From positions 186,001 to 250,000 of the forward strand of contig JACKHM010000006.1 of assembly GCA_020638995.1 (NCBI GenBank): a DNA stretch of 64,000 bases. The letters are read 5' to 3'. The notes under the pieces were generated by a model that saw nothing but the letters and a program-made list of their open reading frames with translations, did not search any database and was not told where the DNA came from. Origin of the DNA: Planctomycetaceae bacterium. GTDB lineage: Bacteria; Planctomycetota; Planctomycetia; Pirellulales; Pirellulaceae. Made by a program: the position numbers and the translations under genes. Shown piece by piece: positions 8,980 through 17,159 of the stretch (positions within the stretch are counted from its first letter, which is position 1; the number at the start of each line of letters is the position of its first letter).

Positions 8980-9201
8980 GGTGACTGGCGGCGACAACTT
9001 ACGGCCTTGCTGAAGCCTGTGCTCGCGAGAGCGATGTCAATGAGATGATGTAACCTGCGGCCAAGGGCTCCGGCGGTGTAGTCGATCCGACTTCTGATAG
9101 CTAACCAAAAGGCACCCGCGAAATCTGTCATCTTCCGCCATACAACTCCCGCTTCGCCCGGCACTGATCGCCAAAACGAAGCGGGAGTCTCTCGTCCGCG
9201 T

Positions 9202-9540
9202 TCACGCGTCGGGCTCCGGTTTCATTGCCAAAGCCTCGCGTTGCAACTGAGTTTGTTCGTCGCCCAATAGTTACGCCACTTTCGACCACAGTTCTTTGAT
9301 CTGTGCTCCGCTGGTTGCAAACCAGACCGTATCGAGCAAATCTTCCTTCTCTTGTCGCAAGCGAACAATCTCCTGCCCGCGTTCAAGTTCGGCGAGCAAT
9401 TCATCTTCATGAACAGCCTGCCGACGCTTCACCGCGTTCTTGACCTCGTTATCATGCTGATACGCGAATTATTCGTCTATATCGGAAACGGGAACTCTGC
9501 GAATACGAGCCGTGCTCTCAGTCACGACATTCTGGAGTTT
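9202..9540 (-). pseudogene. degenerate remnant of an unidentified gene
   Basis: On the minus strand one frame reads a plausible, charged helical sequence across about 110 codons, interrupted by TAA at 9469-9471 and TAA at 9271-9273. The pieces are ARIRRVPVSDIDE, then FAYQHDNEVKNAVKRRQ and ELLAELERGQEIVRLRQEKE ending LWSKVA, then LLGDEQTQLQREALAMKPEP. The upstream end runs into further stops near the decayed transposase. I do not recognise the family. The consistent frame and amphipathic composition argue for a dead gene rather than chance. Confidence 0.4.
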
Positions 9541-9628
9541 TCAGCGCGAGTTCTCGCGCCGCACCGACCGCCAGCTGCCCATTTAACCTTTTGATTGATC
9601 CGCGTGACCCTGGAACGAAAATGGGGCC

Positions 9629-11015
9629 ATGGGAAACACAATATGTACGCAGAACAAATACGACCACCGTCTCAAGGAGCTCGTTCGCTCAACTCAAGAC
9701 ATCACTTGTGCCGTTGGACGCGGGGGCCCTCGATCAACAGCACGCGGCTGGCTAAGGAACACGGGAAAAATAACTTCGGCGAAACCAAAGTAGCCATCAC
9801 ACTCCGTGGGATGATTAGCAGAAGATATAGCGAAGTTGTTTTTCCCGTGTTCCTAAGGGCGCCGACCGCCGAGGTGATTTCGATCGATGTGGTTTAGCTT
9901 GATGCGATCAACCTACAAAAGGAGGTCCCGCAGCTTCGAGCCAGGCTGCAGAAGCTCAGCGCGTTGCTGCGGGTTATGATCGTCGTGCTCAAACTGTCAG
10001 GCTACTCACTGAATCAAGAGAGAGTTCCCGACGGGAAACAGAAACGCCACTTACTGCACGCCATCGATTGGTCACGTCCAACCTTGCCATTCCGTTCGGT
10101 GTTGCGAGTCATACGCCTCTCACAGTCCCGATATCATACCTGGACTCGTAAAGAGCAATGTGAGTTGAACGACAGCCCGTCCTGTCCCCAAAACATGCCA
10201 CATCAGCTCACGCCGGGCGAGGTGCCTTTATTGAAGACTTCGTAACTGGCGATGGTTACCGACATGTCCCAACCGGAACGCTGGCCCTTCTCGCTCAGCG
10301 AATGGGCAAGGTGTTCGCCTCAACAAGCACTTGGCGTCGATTGGTCGGTAATCACAAATGGCGACGAGCTAGGCAACGTGTTCATCCGGCCAAGCCAAAG
10401 GTTGGGATCCGAGCCTCAAAGTCCAACGAGATCTGGCACGTCGACACTTCCATAGTCCGGTTGCTTGACGGTAGCAAAGCGTATCTTCACGCAGTCATCG
10501 ACAACTACTCCCGCCGCATCCTGTCGTGGAAGGTATCTTCAACATTCAATCTCGTTGCCACGGTAGAGATTCTGTTAACCGCTTTGCAAGGGATGGTTAA
10601 CGGAAAACCGATGCTGCTTGCCGACGGTGGCGTTGAGAACTTCAATGGTGCAGTCAATGAACTTGTCGAATCGGGACTACTCAATCGCGTCCTGGCCCAA
10701 ACGGAAATCACGTTTTCCAACTCGATGATCGAATCGTGGTGGCGAGTCCTCAAGCACCAATGGCTATTCCTCAACAAACTTGACTCGGTCAGGACAGTCG
10801 AGACGCTGGTGGCGTTCTATGTCCAAGAATACAACTCAAGCCTGCCGCACTCGGCGTTTCGCGGGCAGACATCGGACGAGATGTACTTCGGCATTGGAGG
10901 CAAAATCCCGACAGAACTTGAGACATCGCGGAAGAAGGCCCGCGAGGCGCGAGTGGAGGCCAATCGGAAGCAAATGTGCCGTGCATGCAAGCCACCGGTC
11001 GTCATCGCAAAGTGA
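9629..11015 (+). pseudogene. decayed DDE integrase-core transposase (IS3-like)
   Basis: The ATG at 9629 opens MGNTICTQNKYDHRLKELVR and continues to STARGWL, where a 98-bp insertion interrupts it. Removing 101 bp at 9753-9853 restores the frame (RAPTAEVISIDVV). An in-frame TAG at 9895-9897 follows, then a helical domain (LDAINLQKEVPQLRARLQKL) and QLTPGEV. Near 10229 one base is missing and the frame moves. From there the rve core is intact: IWHVDTSIVRLLDGSKAYLH (first Asp), MLLADGGVENFNGAVNEL (second Asp), SNSMIESWWRVLKHQWL (Glu). So the catalytic core survives but the gene carries at least three lesions. I could not define the terminal inverted repeats of the element. Confidence 0.85.
9756..9853. 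mobile_element. 98-bp MITE-like element inside the dead transposase
   Basis: The ends are a 23-bp inverted repeat with one mismatch. The left end begins GGAACACGGGAAAAA, then T, then AACTTCG; the right end read in reverse begins GGAACACGGGAAAAA, then C, then AACTTCG. The direct repeat CTAAGG at 9752-9757 and 9853-9858 flanks and partly overlaps the tips, so the target duplication is 3 to 6 bp. Removing 101 bp restores the transposase reading frame exactly. The internal sequence is too short to code, so it must have been moved by another enzyme. Confidence 0.8.
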
Positions 11016-11254
11016 ACTGATTTGACACGTAATCGTTCACCAAGTCGTGTTCACGGCTGCGCGAACTGCGGCCAAACGACCTATTCGACCAGCGAAAACG
11101 CAGTAACCAAAGTAACCAGTGCGTGCGTGCCGTCTTAATGTCCGCTCCGGGGACCTGTTCAGGCGCTCACGCGAAAACCCGCGCTGAAAACTCCGGAATG
11201 TTGTGACCGGCAGCACTGCGATGGACCACAAATGGACCATGTAGGCAGCAGCGA
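11016..11254. other. intergenic region between transposase relic and tRNA terminator
   Basis: No recognisable gene. ORFs here have no domain and are biased by overlap with the tRNA. It may include the right end of the insertion element, whose border I cannot place. Confidence 0.35.
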
Positions 11255-11291
11255 CGAAAAAAGGACTCACAGCGATTTGCCGCAAGTCCTT
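11255..11291 (-). terminator. rho-independent terminator of tRNA-Leu
   Basis: On the minus strand a stem AAGGACT pairs with AGTCCTT (11285-11291 with 11261-11267) and is followed by a run of six T residues (11257-11262). It lies 14 bases past the 3' end of the tRNA. Confidence 0.75.
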
Positions 11292-11304
11292 ATTTTCATT
11301 GAAG

Positions 11305-11386
11305 TACGAGAGACAGGACTTGAACCTGCACACCTTTCGGTACTAGATCCTAAATCTAGCGCGTCTGCCAATTCCGCCACTCTCGC
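11305..11386 (-). tRNA. tRNA-Leu, anticodon UAG
   Basis: Minus-strand cloverleaf of 82 bases. The acceptor arm GCGAGAG pairs with CTCTCGT (first pair G-U), and the D-arm region is TGGCGGAATTGGCAGACGC. The anticodon stem CTAGA/TCTAG encloses the loop TTTAGGA, giving anticodon TAG. A long class-II variable arm (TACCGAAAGGTGTG) and the T-loop GGTTCAAGTCC follow. CCA is not encoded. The long variable arm and anticodon both agree with leucine (reads CUA and other CUN codons). A terminator follows directly, so the gene is probably transcribed alone. Confidence 0.95.
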
Positions 11387-11404
11387 ATCGGTGACTACTT
11401 ATCT

Positions 11405-11896
11405 TTAATCGTCGAGAGCTAGATCTCCCTCCGTAATCATTGTAAAGCCTTTCGCGTTCAGTGTCTCCATTGCCAGATCAGGGTTATCGACCATTAGAGC
11501 AACAGCTGCGTTTCCGTGGGGGCGAACGATCAATGGGTAGGCTTGAACTATGTTAATCTCCGCCTGCAAAAGTGCCGTACACACTTGTAATAACGGTTGC
11601 TGACCATCTGGTAGCTCGATTCCGATCAGATCCGACTCGATCATCGCCAAACCAGCTCGTTCGAGAATCTCGCGTCCTTGCTCGGGGTGGCTCAATAGAA
11701 ATCGGACAAATGCACACTCCGTCGCATCGTTTATCGACAAGGCGACGATCCGCACCTTGCTGCCCTCGAATCGCCGCACGACTTCGAGGAGTTGGCCAAC
11801 CCGATTTTCCAAAAAAACCGTGAACTGACGAATCGTGGGATAGTCCTTCCCGCGGATCGTTGCAAAATCAAGGCCGGTGCCTTCGCCAATACTCAT
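11405..11896 (-). CDS. ACT-domain protein (two ACT-like repeats)
   Basis: A 163-residue protein. The first half reads RQFTVFLENRVGQLLEVVRR and RIVALSINDATECAFVRFLL, the second LQVCTALLQAEINIVQAYPL and NAAVALMVDNPDLAMETLNA. Both halves match the small-molecule-binding ACT fold, in which the segment around NRVGQL packs against a ligand pocket, usually an amino acid. There is no catalytic domain, so it is a stand-alone sensor or regulatory subunit. The ligand is unknown. It lies just upstream of tRNA-Leu on the same strand, with 18 bases between. Confidence 0.8.
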   Translation of the reverse strand: MSIGEGTGLDFATIRGKDYPTIRQFTVFLENRVGQLLEVVRRFEGSKVRIVALSINDATECAFVRFLLSHPEQGREILERAGLAMIESDLIGIELPDGQQPLLQVCTALLQAEINIVQAYPLIVRPHGNAAVALMVDNPDLAMETLNAKGFTMITEGDLALDD

Positions 11897-12025
11897 TCAA
11901 GCGACTTTGAGTTGAACTCGTTAATCTATCCCTGAAAACGCCCCTAACTATAAAAGGACATTTGAGTTTGGTCAACTCAGACATCTCCGTAGACGGAGGT
12001 CGCAGCCCTGTTTTACAATGGGACA

Positions 12026-13216
12026 ATGCGACACAGAATTCAACACATCCTCGCCAGACCGTTGGCTGCAACATTGGCTCGAGCGATCGTTATAGGTTTG
12101 ATGCTCGTCAGCTTGCAGCAAGTGCGGATTACCGCTGTGGATGCAGCAGATCCCGGCATCAGGGGCGCTGCCAGTGAACTCGTCGCCCAACTCGGGCATA
12201 AAGAGTTCGCGATGCGAGAACGCGCGGCCGTTAAATTGATTGCTTTGGGAGCGGACGCAGCGCCAGCCCTTCGGCTGGGCGTTGAGAATCCGGATCGGGA
12301 GATTCGGTACCGCAGTGCGAAACTGCTCGAATTGGTGTCTGAACTCGATCTCCAACGCCGGTTCGATCTGTTTAAGAATGATACGGATCCGAATCAGGAT
12401 TACGGCTTGCCGGGATGGGATTCGTATCGCGGCGTGGTGGGAGATAGCCCGGCCGCGCGAGCAATTTTCGTTTCGATGCACGAAGATGAATCCCAGTTGT
12501 TGGGGCGAATCCAGGACCCGCCGAGGGCACTTGCCGATGCACTATCGAGTCGCTGCGACCAATTGCGAGGACAAGCAATGTTTGGGCGCGTGCAAGTCCG
12601 GCTTGGGACGATCGCGACTTTGCTGTTTTTGTCGACTCAAAATGATGTTGAGATATCCCCCCTGGTGCAATCCGTTGTTTATATGGCCTGTGGTAGCTCG
12701 ACGTTCGAGGACGCCGTCGATACGGGGCCAGGACGAGAAGTGCTGGCAACGCTTACTGAGCGTTGGATCGCGCGCCAGCCGCTTCAAGGCATCACCTACG
12801 CGTTGCACCTTGGTTTGTTCAACGACTTGGAGGGATGTGTCTCGCGAGCAAGGGAAGTAATGCAGTCTCCGGTCGCTTCTGGTTCAGATCGAATCTATGC
12901 TTGTCTCTGTCTTGCGAAGTTCGGCAATTCGACAGACTTTCCAATGTTGGACGGCCTACTTCAAGACGTCAATATCTGTGCGCAGGCACAAGTTGACGGG
13001 GAAGTTGTGGTGACAGAGATGCGGGACTTAGCGCTGGCCACTCTGGTTCGGCTCGCCAAACAAGACCCGAAAGAGTTTGGCTTCGATCGATTGGTGCTTG
13101 ACCGAAGATTGGTATTTAACCTGCCATCGCTCGGATTTCGGGATGAGCAGAGCCGTGTCGCTGCGCTCGAGTCCTGGCGAGCCTATCAAAGATCGCAAGC
13201 AGACGGATCTCGCTAG
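12026..13216 (+). CDS. secreted HEAT-repeat-like protein
   Basis: A 396-residue protein. A hydrophobic segment at about residues 18-36 (ARAIVIGLMLVSLQQ) probably acts as a signal or anchor. Then comes AADPGIRGAASELVAQLGHK and ERAAVKLIALGADAAPALRL, an early HEAT-type helical repeat (RYRSAKLLELV), followed by a longer helical region with no catalytic motif. Secreted or periplasmic HEAT proteins are very common in planctomycetes and presumably hold complexes together; the partner is unknown. The stop overlaps the end of the convergent receiver gene by four bases. Confidence 0.7.
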   Translation: MRHRIQHILARPLAATLARAIVIGLMLVSLQQVRITAVDAADPGIRGAASELVAQLGHKEFAMRERAAVKLIALGADAAPALRLGVENPDREIRYRSAKLLELVSELDLQRRFDLFKNDTDPNQDYGLPGWDSYRGVVGDSPAARAIFVSMHEDESQLLGRIQDPPRALADALSSRCDQLRGQAMFGRVQVRLGTIATLLFLSTQNDVEISPLVQSVVYMACGSSTFEDAVDTGPGREVLATLTERWIARQPLQGITYALHLGLFNDLEGCVSRAREVMQSPVASGSDRIYACLCLAKFGNSTDFPMLDGLLQDVNICAQAQVDGEVVVTEMRDLALATLVRLAKQDPKEFGFDRLVLDRRLVFNLPSLGFRDEQSRVAALESWRAYQRSQADGSR

Positions 13217-13647
13217 CTAACCGCCAATCTCAATGAACCGCGAACGGCCCCCTGCCAGCGTTCGAGTCGCTCTCGTTCTTGTTGAACGACACTGATGAGT
13301 TGATCGTGATCTACAGGCTTTAGCAGGTAGTCTGCCGCGCCATGTTCGATCGCCTCGCCGATTCGATCCCACGTCGAGTGAGCCGTCATAAAGATGACTC
13401 GCGTCCACGTATTGTACTTGCGGGCGCGTTTCAGCATCTCGATGCCATGCACTCCGGGCATCTCCATATCGGAGATCAAGATGTCGCAGCGTCGTTTGCT
13501 GAGATAGTCGCTGGCATCTCCCGCGTCGGTCGTTGAATAGATGTCGAGTGCGTTCCCGAAACTTCTTGAAAGAAGCGCTTGAGCAACACGCACTACACAG
13601 GGTTCGTCATCAACAAGGACAATACTCGTCTTACGAGTTGAAGTCAT
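13213..13647 (-). CDS. single-domain response regulator (CheY-like)
   Basis: A 144-residue receiver domain with no output domain. Acidic pocket D13/D14 (LVDDEP), phospho-acceptor D60 (LISDMEMPG), switch T88 (FMTAH) and K110 (YLLKPVD) are all present, so it should be phosphorylatable. The C-terminal helix (QQERERLERWQGAVRG) may serve for interaction. It converges on the HEAT-repeat gene with overlapping ends. The cognate kinase is not obvious; the hybrid kinase at 17160 is 3.5 kb away. Confidence 0.9.
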   Translation of the reverse strand: MTSTRKTSIVLVDDEPCVVRVAQALLSRSFGNALDIYSTTDAGDASDYLSKRRCDILISDMEMPGVHGIEMLKRARKYNTWTRVIFMTAHSTWDRIGEAIEHGAADYLLKPVDHDQLISVVQQERERLERWQGAVRGSLRLAVS

Positions 13648-13924
13648 ACCCGTCTCCCCATCTCACCAAGTTTATCCCCGCGACAAAATCGATCTGCATC
13701 GAAAACTTACGCCGCTCCCCTCCAATCGGCCACCTCTTTTTCGGGAATTTCGCACTTGACCAACTTGTGCCGTTCCGGTTGTACTGCCCGCGATGATGCT
13801 CGATTCAGACAAATCCTGTGTTCGTAGGCCGTTGACGAACCGACCGCTGCGCCTCAATTGCTTTGTGACCGTTCTCGCCTTCCCGGCAACGGACTAGCTG
13901 GAAGTCGAGCCAGCAGTTAGCCGG

Positions 13925-14515
13925 ATGCACCATGCGGAACAAATTGTGGGAACACGTGACCTTAGCGACGAGCAACTGGCTGCCGAAGCCGCCCGAGAAG
14001 GTTCAGATGGTCCGGCATTTGTGGCAATCGTTGACCGCTTTCAAGACCGAGTGTGGCGAGTCTGCTATCGCCTTATGGGGAATGCCGAGGACGCTAGCGA
14101 TGCTTCGCAGGAGGTCTTTGTACGGCTCTTCCTTCAGCGGGCACAGTTCGAAGGCCGGAGCAAGTACTCGACGTGGATGCACGGAATTGCCATTCGCACT
14201 TGCTTAATGATGCGGCGAGGACGCGGTCGCCGCAAAAAGCATGAAGAAGTTGCACAACAGCACGGGACCGAACGACATGAGAGATCGCAGCGCGATTTGG
14301 CAGCGACGGCAATTGATGTGGAACAGATGCTTGAGATCCTCGAAGACGAAGACCGAGCCATGCTGATTATGAAGTACGCCGAGGGTTACAACTACGAGGA
14401 GCTATCTGAAATGTTTGAACGCTCGGTGAGCGGCTGCAAGATGCGACTGAGCCGCGCCCGCGACCGCCTGAAGGAACGGTTCCCTGAACATTCATTTGGA
14501 AACGACGAGGATTGA
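13925..14515 (+). CDS. ECF-type RNA polymerase sigma factor
   Basis: A 196-residue sigma-70 family protein. Region 2 lies at about residues 29-90 (FVAIVDRFQDRVWRVCYRLM, DASDASQEVFVRLF, STWMHGIAIRTCLMMRR) and region 4 at about 135-185 (LEILEDEDRAMLIMKYAEGY, NYEELSEMFERSVSGCKMRL, SRARDRLKERF). Regions 1 and 3 are absent, as in ECF factors. Between the two regions is a charged linker (RGRGRRKKHEEVAQQHGTER). The small gene at 14518 begins two bases after the stop and the channel gene follows, so the three are likely one operon. There is no recognisable zinc anti-sigma factor. Confidence 0.9.
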   Translation: MHHAEQIVGTRDLSDEQLAAEAAREGSDGPAFVAIVDRFQDRVWRVCYRLMGNAEDASDASQEVFVRLFLQRAQFEGRSKYSTWMHGIAIRTCLMMRRGRGRRKKHEEVAQQHGTERHERSQRDLAATAIDVEQMLEILEDEDRAMLIMKYAEGYNYEELSEMFERSVSGCKMRLSRARDRLKERFPEHSFGNDED

Positions 14516-14517
14516 TC

Positions 14518-14754
14518 ATGCCCCACGATCTATTGCGTACCCTTGCGAACGACGGCGTGCCCGATCGACCATGCGAAATGAGCCGCCGAGTTCACCACCG
14601 TCTAAATCCGTTGTTGATGACGCTGCATTTGGCCGAGTTCGTTTTACAAACCTTGCCCTACGCTTTCTTTCACTTTTTGAAAGCACTATTCGGTGCTTGT
14701 CTGTTTAGCTTTACCGGCGAGTTCCGGAACGAAGGAGATAACCATGCAAAATGA
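14518..14754 (+). CDS. small protein of the sigma-factor operon, one hydrophobic segment
   Basis: 78 residues from the ATG at 14518. It starts MPHDLLRTLANDGVPDRPCE and has an amphipathic stretch (RRVHHRLNPLLMTLHLAEFV) and a hydrophobic segment (TLPYAFFHFLKALFGACLF). Its start almost touches the sigma-factor stop, and its end overlaps the channel start by 11 bases. Membrane-anchored proteins encoded directly after ECF factors often restrain them; here no known anti-sigma domain is seen, so that role is only a guess. Confidence 0.6.
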   Translation: MPHDLLRTLANDGVPDRPCEMSRRVHHRLNPLLMTLHLAEFVLQTLPYAFFHFLKALFGACLFSFTGEFRNEGDNHAK

Positions 14755-15631
14755 GAATAATCCTGTCGCAGAAGTTGGCGAATTTGCTGCCAACGAGATT
14801 TCGCAGGCGGCCTCGCATTCTACAAATGCGATCGTTGAGAGCTTTACGTCTGCCTTCTCTCAGGTCATCGATTTGGCTCCGAAGGTGGTCGCAGCGGTCG
14901 TCGTACTCGCCGTTGGCTACATCGTCGCGCGGCTCGTAGCCAATGCCGTATCTGCCCTGGCCGAAAAACTTGGCCTGCACCGCGCTGCGGAAAGAAGTGG
15001 TCTGTCCAAATCGATGGAACAGGCCGGCGTTACTAGAACCGTGCCGCAAATCGTCGGTACAATTATGTTCTGGCTGTTGCTCTCGGTGTTTTTGGTAGCT
15101 TCATTTGACATTCTGGATTTGCCGGGTGTAACGGGCGCGATCGAAAAAGTCGTAGCCTACATCCCCAAAGTTCTCGTAGCGACTGTTTTGGTCGTCATTG
15201 GATTGCTGCTGGCGGCATTTCTGCGCGGGGTTATCGCGACGAGCGCTGATCGCGTGGGAATCTCGTACGCACAGCAACTCGCCAGTGCCTGTTATTACAT
15301 CTTGGCTCTGATGACCTTCATCGCCGCCTTCGAGCAACTTCAAATCACGTTCGAACTGTTGAACTACGCGATTCTGATTGCCTTCGCCGCCATCGCGTTG
15401 GCACTCGGCTTGAGCTTCGGCCTCGGGGGACGTGACGTAATGGCCGGGATTTTGTGCGGCTACTATTTGCGACAGCGGTTCCAAGCTGGGGACCGCGTCT
15501 CGGTTGCCGGATACGAGGGAACGGTTCGCGAGGTTGGCCCTGTTTCAACCATCGTCGAAACAAATGAAAACGGACTGATGCATCGACACTCTGTGCCCAA
15601 CAGCATGATGCTGAACGAAGCCGTTCGCTAG
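14744..15631 (+). CDS. MscS-like mechanosensitive channel protein
   Basis: 295 residues from the ATG at 14744, which follows SD AAGGAGAT. Earlier in-frame starts lie inside the preceding gene. There are five hydrophobic segments (about 40-65, 105-125, 145-170, 182-203, 210-230), then a pore-helix-like glycine/alanine segment (IALALGLSFGLGGRDVMAGI), then a short MscS beta domain (FQAGDRVSVAGYEGTVREVG, STIVETNENGLMHRHSVPNS). The C-terminal alpha/beta cage of classical MscS is missing. Probably an inner-membrane tension-gated channel or conserved TM-helix relative. Linkage to an ECF sigma factor suggests envelope-stress control. Confidence 0.85.
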   Translation: MQNENNPVAEVGEFAANEISQAASHSTNAIVESFTSAFSQVIDLAPKVVAAVVVLAVGYIVARLVANAVSALAEKLGLHRAAERSGLSKSMEQAGVTRTVPQIVGTIMFWLLLSVFLVASFDILDLPGVTGAIEKVVAYIPKVLVATVLVVIGLLLAAFLRGVIATSADRVGISYAQQLASACYYILALMTFIAAFEQLQITFELLNYAILIAFAAIALALGLSFGLGGRDVMAGILCGYYLRQRFQAGDRVSVAGYEGTVREVGPVSTIVETNENGLMHRHSVPNSMMLNEAVR

Positions 15632-15713
15632 GCCTGAGCTCTTTGTCGCGGTCCTCGCCGGTGTTTTGCAACAGGACGCCTGGAGCTCGGGACAACAACG
15701 ACACTATGAAAGC

Positions 15714-15755
15714 AAGCGACCGCGCCGGAATCCTTCCGGCGCGGTCGCTTTTGTT
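15714..15755 (+). terminator. strong hairpin terminator between convergent genes
   Basis: A perfect 17-bp stem (15714-15730 with 15734-15750) with a 3-base loop TCC: AAGCGACCGCGCCGGAA pairs with its complement. On the plus strand the tail is TTTTGTT, so it most likely ends the sigma-factor/channel operon. The opposite strand has only a weak T tract (GCTTTC). Confidence 0.8.
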
Positions 15756-15821
15756 AACGGCTACGAGATCCATCTCGATGAAGGTGTTCGACCGTATTCC
15801 TTCCCGTGCGGGCGAGGAGGA

Positions 15822-16568
15822 CTACGCCACTAAGCGGAAAGCCGACTGCCTTTCCCTCACGCCATCAACAAACTCTTCGAAGATGCGGACATCCAGTGCT
15901 GAAGCGGATTCCGCCTCCGGGTGGAACTGGGTTCCGATCGCAAGCCAATCGTCCGTCACGCTCTCGATAGCCTCAACCACTCCATCCGGGCATCGTGCGG
16001 TCACCGCAAAGCCCCGTGCAACCTCGTCGACCGCCATATGGTGCATGCTATTAACTCGAATCTCTCCATCACCGTAAACTCGCTCCATCAGAGTCCCAGG
16101 AACCACGTCCAGACTATGGCGGTGATTCGGATCCTGGAGATCTTTATGGGGGATCGCGGCGGGAAGGTCTTCGGCAATGTGCAGGAACAAGTTGCCCCCT
16201 TGAGACACGTTCAGCAGCTGCATGCCGACACCAATACCAAACACCGGCATGCGACGATCGCCGATCAAACGGATAAGTTTGCGATCAAAAGTTTCGCGGC
16301 GAGGCTCCATCGGACGAACCGTAGGGTGCAGCATGAAGCCATCCCGGCGCGGATCAAGGTCCTGACCACCGATCATGACAAAGCCATCAAGTCGGTCCAA
16401 AATCGCTTCAATGTCTGAGCCGTCTTCCAGCGGTGGCAAGATAATCGGAATACCGCCAACAGCCGTGATACAGTCGTAGTACCCTGCACACAAATAAGAG
16501 AATGCGGGGGCGTCTTTCTGGGCGTTGCGGAAATCTGCGTTGAGACCGATGAGTGGCTTCGACTGCAT
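15822..16568 (-). CDS. class-I glutamine amidotransferase-like protein (PuuD family) lacking the nucleophile
   Basis: A 248-residue protein with clear peptidase C26 / gamma-glutamyl-GABA hydrolase signatures: KPLIGLNADFR, GGIPIILPPLEDGSDIEAIL, GFVMIGGQDLDPRRDG, VFGIGVGMQLLNVSQGGNLF and TQFHPEAESAS. The ATG follows GGGAGG at good spacing. The nucleophile elbow, normally GxCxGxQ, here reads GIGVGMQ, so the catalytic Cys is Gly (position 113). The HPE histidine/glutamate pair remains. The protein therefore probably cannot hydrolyse gamma-glutamyl bonds by the usual mechanism; binding or a different reaction is possible. The family is certain, the function is not. Confidence 0.85.
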   Translation of the reverse strand: MQSKPLIGLNADFRNAQKDAPAFSYLCAGYYDCITAVGGIPIILPPLEDGSDIEAILDRLDGFVMIGGQDLDPRRDGFMLHPTVRPMEPRRETFDRKLIRLIGDRRMPVFGIGVGMQLLNVSQGGNLFLHIAEDLPAAIPHKDLQDPNHRHSLDVVPGTLMERVYGDGEIRVNSMHHMAVDEVARGFAVTARCPDGVVEAIESVTDDWLAIGTQFHPEAESASALDVRIFEEFVDGVRERQSAFRLVA

Positions 16569-17159
16569 GAGGTGAACCTCCCTGATTCGTTGATGAGTGT
16601 CTCCATGACACTTGCGTTAACGGCGACGTTGTCGTCAACGTGGTCGCAAAGTCTACGTTCCCGACACAACTTCGCAACACGCAATCCGTATCTTGGGTTG
16701 ACAATTCACCAGAACACAAGATTGTGTGCAAGCAGTCGTGGTTGCTAGCAGTTGAACGGCGATTTGCTACGTACAAACCGATGGACTATTCGCACCTTAG
16801 ACGATCGAGAGACAAGCCGATCACGTTTCCGTTGAAGGGACTTGCAAGGCTCCGATTGCAGGGGTTCCCGACCGCAAGCGTTACGCGAAGGCAGACGAGA
16901 CCGGTGCCCGAGCGGGTTGGCAGGTTTCCCCCAACCAACGATTGTTGCGTCTGTGCTCGCGGTGCTCGATCTGCGGCTCCCGTGATGATAAACGCCCTTT
17001 GCCCAACAAGTTCGGCGATTTCACTGCACGATTGCCGATGCGCAACTCCCCTATCGATATTCAGATTCCACCTTTCCGATTGCTTGACGCTTCGGCGACG
17101 GGCGTGCAACACTTAAAGCGGTTCGCAACCGACGTTCATCTTTGATTGGGAGTGGTTGC
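16569..17159. other. 590-bp region without recognised gene
   Basis: Lies between the divergent amidotransferase and hybrid-kinase genes. ORFs on both strands overlap one another, have no domain, signal peptide or good ribosome-binding site, and look random. The region must hold both promoters; GGGAGT at 17148-17153 is the kinase ribosome-binding site. Confidence 0.45.

Noticed and set aside
11037..11333. 98-codon minus-strand ORF
   Set aside because: Its 5' end lies within the tRNA-Leu gene and its terminator, so it cannot be a normal gene.
16640..17116. 158-codon plus-strand ORF and its antisense 16786-17112
   Set aside because: No domain, no ribosome-binding site, and the two frames are mutually exclusive; treated as intergenic.
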